Part shown: in pieces, positions 35,569 to 43,600 of the stretch
Layout of the letters: every line of letters begins with the position of its first letter
How positions within the stretch are numbered: position 1 is the first letter of the stretch
Origin: Bin5 sp965200615
GTDB lineage: Bacteria > Chloroflexota > Anaerolineae > Caldilineales > Caldilineaceae
Reading direction: 5' to 3'
Length of the DNA stretch: 64,000 nucleotides
Assembly: GCA_965200615.1 (NCBI GenBank)
Contig: OZ241377.1
Location: 2,108,001 to 2,172,000 of the forward strand
Notes under the pieces: generated by a model
What the model was told of the DNA's origin: nothing
Databases searched by the model: none
Seen by the model: the letters and a program-made list of their open reading frames with translations, nothing else
Position numbers and translations under genes: made by a program

Positions 35569-37587
35569 TTGGGCCGCGCCTTCGCTGCTCTGCGGCGGCT
35601 GGTCATCGTGCTGCCGGCTATCCTTGCGGCATGGCTGCTCTGGGCGCCGCCTGCGGCGGCCGAAGAGATAGGGACCTCCCTGCCGGGCGCGCCGTCGAAA
35701 CCGGTCATTGTGGGCGGCTGGGGAAAATGCGTACATGGAGGGACAGAGACGGATTGTGTTACCATCTCTTTTGCGCCGCCGGCTGACAATGGCGGACCAG
35801 AAATCGAACGCTACATTATATCCATTTCCAACGGCCTCGTTGCGTACATTCCCTCTGCGACTGCCGGGAATATCCAGGTCCAATTGGTGAATCTGCGCGT
35901 TCCTGACAGCCAGGGAGGGTACCGTTTCCGTGTGTGAGCGCAAAGCGCGCTTGGAGTTGGCGCATATTCCGAATGGTCTGATCGGATTGGGGCTCGTCCA
36001 TCTGCCTCGGTTCCCGAAGCGCCGGGCGCGCCGGAGTTGCTGGAGAGCGGCGGCGGGCATTATCTGGTTCGCTGGACCGCGCCTGCGCCGGACGTTCTTT
36101 ACGACCTGGATATTGCCATTGCCGGGCAGGGCTGGGGATCAGGGCCGGTCAGAAGAACCGGCCTTCGGCGCCCTTCGGTACACATAGCCCGCTTCCCGCA
36201 CGGTCTCCGGGAGGGGGTGCGCTATGCTTTCCGCGTGCGGGCGCATAATTCAGTCGGTGTCGGCCCCTGGTCGACCATATCCGAATTCGTCGTTGGTGAG
36301 ACCGACCCGGTAGAGCTTCCCCAGTTGAGAAAATGGGGACTGGAGCCAGGCGACGGGGAGATCAGAGTCACCTGGGAAATCGGGTATAGCCCATTCGCCG
36401 GTTACGTTGGGTCTGAGATCGCTGTTGTCATTGCCGGAGAGGACTGGAACACAGCGGATATTGTCGCCGGCAACGACAGTGCGTCCACAATCGCTGAGGG
36501 CTTGTCCCGTCGGTCAAAAACGATAACTGGCCTTGAGAAGGGGGTGCGCTACGCCGTCCGGATGCGTGTAACCCATGGGGACCGCGCGGGCCCTTGGTCA
36601 GACGTGTCCGAAGTGGTTGTCGGCGGCGTGTTCGAGGATCCGCCCAAATGGCCGCGTCGTCTGAGGCTGGAGCCTGGCGATGGACAGATCATAGCCAGTT
36701 GGTCCCCTCCGACAGACGAAGGCGGGGCCCCGATCACCAGCTATGATGTCTTATACGGCATTGACAGCGGCGGGGAGTTGTCTGACATGAGGATCCTGAC
36801 GGTTACCACGACAAGGGCAACACTGACGGGTCTTGTCAATGGCACAAGATATGGGGTGATTGTGCGAGCGAGGAACGCCTTTGGCCATAGCATATCGACA
36901 GGCCCTCGGCACGCAAGACCGGGCGGAGAGCCGGTCCCCACTCCAACCCCGCGACCAACCCGACCACCAAGACCACTCCCCGAACAGCCGGCGAAACCGA
37001 CGCTGGAGTCCGGCGATGGACAGATTGTGGTCACATGGGAAACGCGGGTAAATGCCAGATATGAGATCGATATCGCTATCGCTGGCAGGGGCTGGGACTC
37101 CGGCCCGGATAGGGTCTCTGGCGTTTCCGGTGGGGGCTTTATCAGTGGCAAGCTGTATGCCTATCGTATTATATCCGGTCTGACGAATGGCGTGCGCTAC
37201 GCGTTTCGCATCCGCAGGGTGAATGAGACGGGCGCAGGCCCCTGGTCGGCCGTGTCGGAGGCGGTCGCAGGTGAAGGGCTTGAGCCGACACCCGAACCCA
37301 CGGCAACGCCTGTGCTCCAGTTTGGCAAGCCGCAGAATCTGGTGATCACGGCCCAGAACGGCGCGCTGAAGGTGAGCTGGGATGCGGTGGCGGGCGCGGC
37401 GGAATATCAACTGCGCTATCGTCAGGCCGGCCAGGGCAATGCCTTTGGCGCGCCCATCAGCGTCGCGGGGACAAGCCACACCCTATCGGGGTTGACCAAT
37501 GGTCAGAAATATGTGATTCGGGTGCGCGCGGCAGCCGGTTCTGTGGTCAGCCGTGAAACCGTCATCAGCGCGACACCGCAAGAATAA
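35569..37587 (+). pseudogene. Secreted fibronectin type III repeat protein, interrupted by an in-frame TGA
   Basis: The frame from TTG 35569 has a signal peptide (LRRLVIVLPAILAAWLLW, cleavage near APPAAA-EE) and then six fibronectin-III-like domains of about 90 residues, with Pro/Thr linkers (VPTPTPRPTRPPRP and EPTPEPTATP) before the fifth and sixth. Codon 123, in the first domain, is TGA (35935-35937). The sequence around it, YRFRV-stop-AQSALGVGAYSEWS, matches YAFRVRAHNSVGVGPWS in the second domain, so an Arg codon (CGA) has become TGA. The frame is otherwise open for 673 codons. Either the gene is inactive, the first segment is read through, or the base call is wrong. No good ribosome site precedes the TTG; the ATG at 35493 with an AGGAG would fit if the C tract had 14 residues. 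Probably a surface adhesion or carbohydrate-binding protein. Confidence 0.8.
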
Positions 37588-37626
37588 GCGTTCGACGCGC
37601 TGGCGCCGTTCTACGCAACAAACACA

Positions 37627-37653
37627 GCCCCCGCCTCTACGCGAGGCGGGGGC
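37627..37653 (+). terminator. Rho-independent terminator after the fibronectin-III gene
   Basis: 11-bp stem GCCCCCGCCTC (37627-37637) with GAGGCGGGGGC (37643-37653), loop TACGC, followed by ATTTTG. It is 39 bases after the stop codon. Confidence 0.8.
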
Positions 37654-37740
37654 ATTTTGCATTGTCCGTTCCGTGCCAGGAGATGGCTACGTTGTGATGA
37701 ACCTGGATGATGGGCTGTTGAATGACGCGCAGATTGATGC

Positions 37741-38583
37741 CTAGTCCGCTTCCGTCGGGCTATGTTCCCGCAACCATACTCGCAGCGGCACATCTTCGTC
37801 GGTGGGCGAAAAACGGCCATTGGCGTTGACGCTCCACCCAAGCAACTGCCGGCGGATCGGGCTGACGCTATCCCACAGATGGTCGACCGTCATGTCGTCC
37901 TTTGTCCGCAGCCAGCGGTAGCCGTAACCGTAAAACAACACCCGCCGCGTGATGTCGGACCAGTTGGGGCTGGCCGTATGCCACAGCCGCCGGTCAAAAA
38001 ACACCGCGTCACCCGGCCTGGCCAGCACCGGTATCGCCCCCTTTGGCTGGCCGATACCGCTCTCCGGCCTGTCGATCGTGTCACGCACGTGGCTCCGCGG
38101 CACCACCCAGAAGTTGCCGCGCCCCGGCTCGCTCGTATCCGAAAGAAAATAGGCCACCTTCAGCGAAAGCCGCGGCCGCGGATGGCTCTCCATCTCTACG
38201 TTGACGCGGCCGCTGTCCTGGTGCCAGCTGAACGTCTTGTCGTTCGGCTCCTCACCGTTCGGCGGCGTCACAATCAAATGCGCGTGATACAAAAAGATAT
38301 TCCAGCCCAGGATCCCCCACACTTTGGGCAGGACCCGCTCGTAATCGACCAGACCGATGAAGAACGGATCATCGGGAATAAAATTTGGATAGAACAACGC
38401 AATGCGCGGGTCGTGCCCCTCTGCCAACTTCGCCTTGTGGATCCCTTCCGTCAATTCAACACCGCGTTCCACCTGCTCCGCCGAAAGGGCGTTTCTGACG
38501 TATATTATGCCTGTCTCGTTGAAGGTCTGTCGTTCCTCCTCCGTCAAACGGTGCTCAAGCGATGCCGCGCTCAGGTCAGACAT
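37741..38583 (-). CDS. Phytanoyl-CoA dioxygenase (PhyH) family protein
   Basis: 280 residues from ATG 38583, with GGGGAGGAGAG upstream. Fe(II)/2-oxoglutarate-dependent oxygenase fold. Iron ligands His121 and Asp123 in the SWHQDSG motif and the distal His202 in RRLWHTASPN; Arg213/214 can bind 2-oxoglutarate. The middle part has FFIGLVDYERVLPKVWGILG, typical of bacterial PhyH proteins found with sugar or osmolyte catabolic genes. It is divergent from the CUT1 transporter that follows. The substrate is not identifiable by sequence. Confidence 0.88.
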   Translation of the reverse strand: MSDLSAASLEHRLTEEERQTFNETGIIYVRNALSAEQVERGVELTEGIHKAKLAEGHDPRIALFYPNFIPDDPFFIGLVDYERVLPKVWGILGWNIFLYHAHLIVTPPNGEEPNDKTFSWHQDSGRVNVEMESHPRPRLSLKVAYFLSDTSEPGRGNFWVVPRSHVRDTIDRPESGIGQPKGAIPVLARPGDAVFFDRRLWHTASPNWSDITRRVLFYGYGYRWLRTKDDMTVDHLWDSVSPIRRQLLGWSVNANGRFSPTDEDVPLRVWLREHSPTEAD

Positions 38584-38966
38584 TGGTTCTCTCCTCCCCT
38601 GAAACTGAGTCATGTGCCCACACAATGCAGTTAGTGTAGCATGAAACTTCTCTCTTGCGACCCTCCTCTTACACGGAGAAAACTAGCGGGCTGAATCTGC
38701 GCCCTGCCTCTTCCTTCAATCCACAGGAACAGAACGGAGTCCCAGCCCCGCCACAGTGCGTGGCAGCCATCTGCAAAACAGGTGAACTGACCAGGGTGAA
38801 GCGCACAAACGCGTCTACCATGGGAGCCATTCAATTCTTCAAACGAGGTTTGTTTTCTCCTTGAAATGTGATACCCTGCGCTGGTATCAAGACAGAGACC
38901 GCATCCCTCACCTTTCCCATTCAGTCTGCTTACCCTTTTTCAAAGACCTCGGGAGGAAAACAGAAC
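38584..38966. other. Divergent intergenic region
   Basis: 383 bases between the PhyH gene and the binding-protein gene. No gene seen. A weak promoter candidate for the plus strand is TTGTTT (38850-38855), 16 bases, TACCCT (38872-38877), about 90 bases before the ATG at 38967. Confidence 0.45.
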
Positions 38967-40349
38967 ATGCGAAAGCAAGGTTTCAGCCGCAGAGAGTTCC
39001 TTTCACTCGCCGCAGCCACGGGCGGCGCCGCTCTCCTCGCCGCCTGCCAGCCCGTTACCCAGGACAGCGCTGACGGCGGCATGGAGACAGCTATGGAACC
39101 GGTCACCGTCTCCGTCCAGTCTGGCTGGCAGACCTCCGGTGATAACGACATCTGGACGCCCTGCATCGAACTGTTTGACGAAAAGGGCACCCACATCTCC
39201 ATCGAAATGATTCGCCTCCACGTATCCCCCGAGGACACAATGACCGCCGTCGCCGGCGGCACAGCGCCCGACGTCTACCATCGCTACATCGGCGGCTTCG
39301 CCGAACTGATGGCGCGCGGCGTCATGCTCCCGCTCGACGACCTCATCGCCAACGCCCCCGACTTCGACCCCGACATCTACCTCGGCTCACAGTGGGACAA
39401 CGGCAAATGGGACGGCGTCACCTACGGCATCCCCGCCCTTGAAGGCGGCTCCATGCCCGCCATCTGCTGGCACAAACACCTCATCGAAGAAGTCGGCGGC
39501 GACCCCGAAGTCGGCCCAAGAAGCTGGCCCGAAATGCTCGAGTGGTCCCGCATGCTCCTCCAATACGACGACGATGGCAACCTCACCCAGGCCGGATTCG
39601 ACCCCAAAGACGCCTACGGCTTCACCGTCATCGCCTGGCCCGTCGTCTTCGACGAAAACTACATCTCCGAAGACAAGCGCACCTTTACTTTCGACACCGA
39701 AGCGTGGGCAGAAGGCCTCGACATCATCGCCCAGTTCCACACCGACCCGGGCGTAGACAAGATGCTGGCCTTCAGAGACCAGTGGGGCTACTGGTCCGGC
39801 TATCCCTCCAGCGGCTTCAACAACGCCAAGCGCGCCATGGTCATGGACGGCAACTGGCTGCCCGGCATGTTGCGCAGCATGGTCGAAGTCACCGGCGTCG
39901 AACTCGAATCCATCGGCTATGGCTTCCATCCCAACCTCAACGAAGGCTACAATGCCATCGACTTCGGTACTGGCCATACGCTCTTCATGCCCCGCTCCAC
40001 CCAGGTCGCCGAAGACGCCCTCACCTTCATGATTCACATGACCAGCGTCGAAGTCGGCCTCATAGAATTCGAAATCCGGGCCGCCGCCATGTGGAGCAGA
40101 CCGCTGCTCGACGCCATCGATCTTTCCAGCGTGCCCGGCCTGCAATGGTTCTTCGACGCACCGCTCGAAGCCGACCGGCTCTGGAGCCCCAGCGAGTTCC
40201 TCACGCCCGTCCAGTCCCAGTGCGAAAACCTGTGGACTCGGGCCTTCGAAGAGGTGACCGTCGGCGTCAAATCAGCCGAAGACGCCCTTTTCGACATCAA
40301 CAAAGAGCTCCAGCAATCCCTCGACGAATACTGGGAGACCCAAAGTTAG
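38967..40349 (+). CDS. Extracellular sugar-binding lipoprotein, ABC family 1
   Basis: 460 residues from ATG 38967, preceded by GGGAGGAAAA; the frame upstream to 38868 is not coding. Tat motif SRREFLS (7-13) and lipobox ALLAAC with Cys27. Family-1 motifs include MTAVAGGTAPDVYHRYIGGF and GVTYGIPALEGGSMPAICW. It heads a CUT1 operon with two permeases (40513-42377) and no ATPase. A 47-bp palindromic element lies in the gap before the first permease. The substrate is unknown. Confidence 0.9.
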   Translation: MRKQGFSRREFLSLAAATGGAALLAACQPVTQDSADGGMETAMEPVTVSVQSGWQTSGDNDIWTPCIELFDEKGTHISIEMIRLHVSPEDTMTAVAGGTAPDVYHRYIGGFAELMARGVMLPLDDLIANAPDFDPDIYLGSQWDNGKWDGVTYGIPALEGGSMPAICWHKHLIEEVGGDPEVGPRSWPEMLEWSRMLLQYDDDGNLTQAGFDPKDAYGFTVIAWPVVFDENYISEDKRTFTFDTEAWAEGLDIIAQFHTDPGVDKMLAFRDQWGYWSGYPSSGFNNAKRAMVMDGNWLPGMLRSMVEVTGVELESIGYGFHPNLNEGYNAIDFGTGHTLFMPRSTQVAEDALTFMIHMTSVEVGLIEFEIRAAAMWSRPLLDAIDLSSVPGLQWFFDAPLEADRLWSPSEFLTPVQSQCENLWTRAFEEVTVGVKSAEDALFDINKELQQSLDEYWETQS

Positions 40350-40358
40350 CCTCCCGAC

Positions 40359-40405
40359 TTTGCGCTGAGCCGACCGCATCAGCCGCGCATTTGGCGAAGC
40401 GTAAA
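40359..40405 (+). repeat. 47-bp palindromic intergenic element, copy A
   Basis: Starts TTTGCGCTGAGCC and ends GGCGAAGCGTAAA. The ends form an 8-bp inverted repeat (TTTGCGCT/AGCGTAAA, one G-U pair). It lies 10 bases after the binding-protein stop codon. It differs from copies B and C at two bases. Confidence 0.85.
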
Positions 40406-40512
40406 CCGTGACACATCCCGGTCGTGCCTTGGCTCCCGCCCCAAGGCGCGACCGTCCCTTCAGGGATCCCATCCCAAAGGCCCCGAATCACCTCTCAACC
40501 TCCAGGTTTGAT

Positions 40513-41472
40513 ATGACTTCACCACTACTGAGCGCCCCACAACCAGGCCTGGGTCCCGCCGGAGACCCCGGACTCCCTAACCGTTGGGCCCGCGGCCGCA
40601 GTTTCCGTCGCCGCATGCTCCCCTTCCTCTTCCTTCTCCCCTGGTTCGTGGGCGTCCTCACCTTCCAGGCCTACCCCATCCTCGACTCCTTCTACCACAG
40701 CTTCACCATCTACGACGTCTTCCAGCCCGCCAAGTGGATCGGATTCCGCAACTACGTCAATCTCGCAGAGCACGACTATACCCGCAAAGCCCTGATGAAC
40801 ACGTTGCTCTACGTGGTTGTCTCCGTCCCCGGCGGGCTGGTCGTCGGCCTGCTGCAGGCGCTGCTCCTCAACGTAAAAGTGCGCGGCCTTCAGATCTTCC
40901 GCACGCTCGCCCTCGTGCCCGGCACCGTCCCCGTAGCCGGCGCCTCCGCCGTCTTCCTCTTCATCTGGAGCCCTAATCTTGGCCTGATCAACAGCTTCCT
41001 CAAAGCACTCGGCTTCCCCAAGGGCCAGGCCTGGCTCACAGATCCCGTGATGGTCAAATGGGTCTTCATCTTCATGGCCATCCAGGGCGGTATCGGTATG
41101 CTCATCTTCCTCGCCGGGCTCCAGAATGTGCCCCAGGAACTTTACGACGCAGCCAAAATCGACGGCGCAAAGTCCATCCAGACACTGTTCAAAGTCACAC
41201 TGCCCATGCTGACCCCCTACACCCTCTTCAACCTCCTCACAAGCCTGATCGGCGCCTTTCAGATGTTCTCCACCCCCATGCTGATGACCGGCGGCGGCCC
41301 CGCCCGCGGCTCGATGTTCTACGGCCAACTCATCTATGAAAACGCCTTCAGGTACTTCAGAATGGGCCACGCCGCCGCGCTCTCATGGATTCTTTTTGTC
41401 ATCAGCATGATCATCGTCGTCCTCCTCTTCCGCACCTCCGCAAGCTGGGTCTACTACGAGGGAGGCAACTGA
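40513..41472 (+). CDS. Carbohydrate ABC transporter permease, MalF/UgpA type
   Basis: 319 residues from ATG 40513. Six membrane segments; the first lies at about 35-56 (MLPFLFLLPWFVGVLTFQAYP). EAA loop VPQELYDAAKIDGAKSIQTL. The reading frame upstream of 40513 contains the palindromic element and is not coding. Its stop is five bases before the ATG of the MalG-type partner. Confidence 0.9.
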   Translation: MTSPLLSAPQPGLGPAGDPGLPNRWARGRSFRRRMLPFLFLLPWFVGVLTFQAYPILDSFYHSFTIYDVFQPAKWIGFRNYVNLAEHDYTRKALMNTLLYVVVSVPGGLVVGLLQALLLNVKVRGLQIFRTLALVPGTVPVAGASAVFLFIWSPNLGLINSFLKALGFPKGQAWLTDPVMVKWVFIFMAIQGGIGMLIFLAGLQNVPQELYDAAKIDGAKSIQTLFKVTLPMLTPYTLFNLLTSLIGAFQMFSTPMLMTGGGPARGSMFYGQLIYENAFRYFRMGHAAALSWILFVISMIIVVLLFRTSASWVYYEGGN

Positions 41473-41477
41473 ACTGT

Positions 41478-42377
41478 ATGGCAGGCATTCGCACCGCACG
41501 CCGATACATTCTGCCCGCGGGCCGCTTCACTCTCGGCATGCGCGCCAGCAGAATCATTCAGCACGCCAACGCCTATCTGCTGATCGCAGTCTTTCTCTTC
41601 TTCGCCCTGTTGCCCGTTTTCTGGATGTTCAGCAACGCCTTCAAAACGCTCGAACAGATGCGCATCACCTTCCCCATTCAGTGGATTCCCAGCCCCGTCA
41701 CCTTCGAGAACTTCGCCGACGGCTGGCGCGCGCGCGACTGGCTCCTCCACCTGCGCAACACCCTCATGCTTGCGGTCTTCGTACTCGTACCCACAATGGC
41801 TTCCTGTGTCCTGGCCGCCTATGCCTTCGCGCGCATGAGGTTTCCCGGCAGCGAGCTCCTCATGCTGCTCAACATCAGCCTCATGCTTATGCCCGACTTT
41901 GTAACAATGGTACCCCGCTATGTGCTGATGGCCCGCTTGGGCTGGATTGGGACCTGGCTGCCCGCCATTATCCCATCAATGCTCGCGCTCAATCCCGCCA
42001 TGGTCTTCGTCCTGCGCCAGTTCTTTCGCGCCATCCCCAACGAACTCTCTGAAGCCGCCCGCCTTGACGGCTGTAACGATCTGGTCATCTTATGGCGTGT
42101 CATCATTCCCCTCTCCAAGCCCATTCTCGCCCTGCAGATTGTCCTCGTCACCTCCTGGGCCTGGAATGACCTCCTCTTCCCTCTCCTCTACCTCAAGGAC
42201 AAGAGCATGCAGACCCTTACCCTCGCCATGATGGGCTTTATCGGCACGCGCGGCGACACCCAGTGGGGGCCGATGATGGCCATGTCCGTTCTTGTATCTC
42301 TGCCCATGATGGCGTTATCATACTATGGGCAGCGCTACTTCACCGAGGGCTTCACCCTCACCGGCATAAAAGGGTAG
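41478..42377 (+). CDS. Carbohydrate ABC transporter permease, MalG type
   Basis: 299 residues from ATG 41478, starting after GGAGG and a 12-base spacer. First membrane segment near 32-52, EAA loop IPNELSEAARLDGCNDLVIL, C-terminal FTEGFTLTGIKG. It is the last gene of this transporter operon; an element copy (B) and the VanZ-like gene follow. As for the other CUT1 pair at 1308-3211, there is no ATPase gene. Confidence 0.9.
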   Translation: MAGIRTARRYILPAGRFTLGMRASRIIQHANAYLLIAVFLFFALLPVFWMFSNAFKTLEQMRITFPIQWIPSPVTFENFADGWRARDWLLHLRNTLMLAVFVLVPTMASCVLAAYAFARMRFPGSELLMLLNISLMLMPDFVTMVPRYVLMARLGWIGTWLPAIIPSMLALNPAMVFVLRQFFRAIPNELSEAARLDGCNDLVILWRVIIPLSKPILALQIVLVTSWAWNDLLFPLLYLKDKSMQTLTLAMMGFIGTRGDTQWGPMMAMSVLVSLPMMALSYYGQRYFTEGFTLTGIKG

Positions 42378-42428
42378 TCCCCGGCCGCGCTGCCCTCAAG
42401 TATCTATCGAAAATGCCCTTTCACTGAC

Positions 42429-42475
42429 TTTGCGCTGAGCCGACCGCATCCGCCGCGCATTTGGCGAAGCGCAAA
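42429..42475 (+). repeat. 47-bp palindromic intergenic element, copy B
   Basis: TTTGCGCTGAGCC... to ...GGCGAAGCGCAAA with perfect 8-bp terminal inverted repeats TTTGCGCT/AGCGCAAA. Identical in sequence to copy C (43057-43103). It sits in the gap between the MalG-type and VanZ-like genes. Confidence 0.9.
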
Positions 42476-42491
42476 CAAACGAACGATCTCC

Positions 42492-43055
42492 ATGTCCCTT
42501 TTCACTTCCAATCGAGAACGCCGCCTCTGGCTTTGGGCGCTGGCCGTAGTGATTGCTATCTACTCCACCCTCGGGCTCGCGCGCACACTGGCCGGGCACC
42601 TGCGAACACACGGGCTGCTCGAAGCCCTCTTCATGGTCAGTTTTCTACTGGTCGGGGCTGTCATCCTGGCCTACGGGCTCAAAGCGCGCCCGGGCGGCCT
42701 CGAAATCGGGGTCGCGCTCGGCGTGGCCGCCGTCTACATCCTCATCTTCGTGCGCATGGCGACCCCGGAGGAGCGCACGCATCTCATCGAATACGGCGTA
42801 CTGTCCGTCTTCATCTACGAAGCGCTAAAGGAACGCGCCAGCCACGGCCGCCGCGTCCCCGTACCCGCTCTGCTCGCGGTCATAGTCGCTTCGCTGATCG
42901 GCCTGATCGACGAAAACATCCAGGCCTACCTGCCCAATCGCGCCTACGACGAGCGCGACCTCCTCTTCAACGTCCTCGCCGCCGTCATGGCCGTCGCCGC
43001 CAGCATGGCCCTCTCCTACGCCCGCCGCTGGCGCTTCCGCAACACGCCGGACTGA
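42492..43055 (+). CDS. VanZ-like membrane protein
   Basis: 187 residues with four or five membrane segments. The pattern HLIEYGVLSVFIYEAL, then IGLIDENIQAYLPNRAYDERDLLFN, is the VanZ-family arrangement of His/Glu, Asp-Glu-Gln, Arg-Asp and Asn on the loops between membrane segments. VanZ-like proteins affect teicoplanin resistance and membrane or cell-wall properties; the true activity is uncertain. It is flanked on both sides by copies of the 47-bp element, so it may have arrived as a unit or merely be a site of element insertion. Confidence 0.72.
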   Translation: MSLFTSNRERRLWLWALAVVIAIYSTLGLARTLAGHLRTHGLLEALFMVSFLLVGAVILAYGLKARPGGLEIGVALGVAAVYILIFVRMATPEERTHLIEYGVLSVFIYEALKERASHGRRVPVPALLAVIVASLIGLIDENIQAYLPNRAYDERDLLFNVLAAVMAVAASMALSYARRWRFRNTPD

Positions 43056-43056
43056 C

Positions 43057-43103
43057 TTTGCGCTGAGCCGACCGCATCCGCCGCGCATTTGGCGAAGCGC
43101 AAA
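43057..43103 (+). repeat. 47-bp palindromic intergenic element, copy C
   Basis: Sequence identical to copy B, beginning one base after the VanZ-like stop codon (43053-43055). Same terminal inverted repeat. Together with A, B and the degenerate copy at 12584 it shows a family of REP-like sequences, always outside genes. Confidence 0.9.
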
Positions 43104-43190
43104 CTTCCAACATCAGGTCGCGGCAAACGCCCCTGCTATCATCGCGCTCAACGCAGGCGCAGGCCCTGTGCCTGCCCTGCAGGCCAGACC

Positions 43191-43409
43191 TCAATAGTAC
43201 TTGCTGTACCCCAGCGCCGGCCGGTAATTCATCGTCTCGTCCGCTGACGGCCACGCCACGTCGTAGCCCGCCGGCGCAGCCGATTCGCCGCCCGCGTCCC
43301 CCGCAGCCGGCGCGACTGCTGGTGCACAGGCTGCCAGCGCCACTCCTGCTGTACTCAAGCCGGCCACCCGCAGAAAGTCGCGACGTGAGGTCGTTCATTC
43401 ACCCGTCAT
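43191..43409 (-). pseudogene. Truncated Tat-lipoprotein remnant with early in-frame TGA
   Basis: ATG at 43409 follows AAAGGAGAG. The frame reads MTGE, then TGA (43397-43395), then TTSRRDFLRVAGLSTAG with lipobox VALAAC and a short mature part ending GYSKYY at a stop at 43193-43191. The Tat and lipobox motifs are those of a sugar-binding lipoprotein, but only about 40 residues follow the Cys. The product is probably dead: one stop at codon 5 and no binding domain. It could instead be a small natural Tat-lipopeptide with a miscalled base. It lies downstream of the dehydrogenase at 43601 on the same strand. Confidence 0.6.
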
Positions 43410-43600
43410 TCTGTCTCTCCTTTGGTAGGAACCTGTCTCTGATTCAGCATCTGGAAGCCATACGAAAAGATCGCGATGGGACTACCGTAGGGGCACCCCT
43501 TGTGGGTACAATAGTCATCGCCTGTGCAAATGGAAGATATCTGCTGAAGGAGCGTTTGTCAAGGAGGTTTGCTGGGACTCGGAGCCGAAAGCGTCTAAGC

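Noticed and set aside
42429..43103. Composite transposon carrying the VanZ-like gene between element copies B and C
   Set aside because: The elements are 47 bp, in the same orientation, without a transposase or target duplications; a third copy lies outside the pair, so simple dispersal of a REP-like repeat explains it.
30873..43409. Genetic code change (TGA as Trp) explaining the interrupted genes
   Set aside because: TGA is used as the final stop in many intact genes of the window, TGG is used for Trp throughout, and two of the three TGA codons fall at Arg-like positions.
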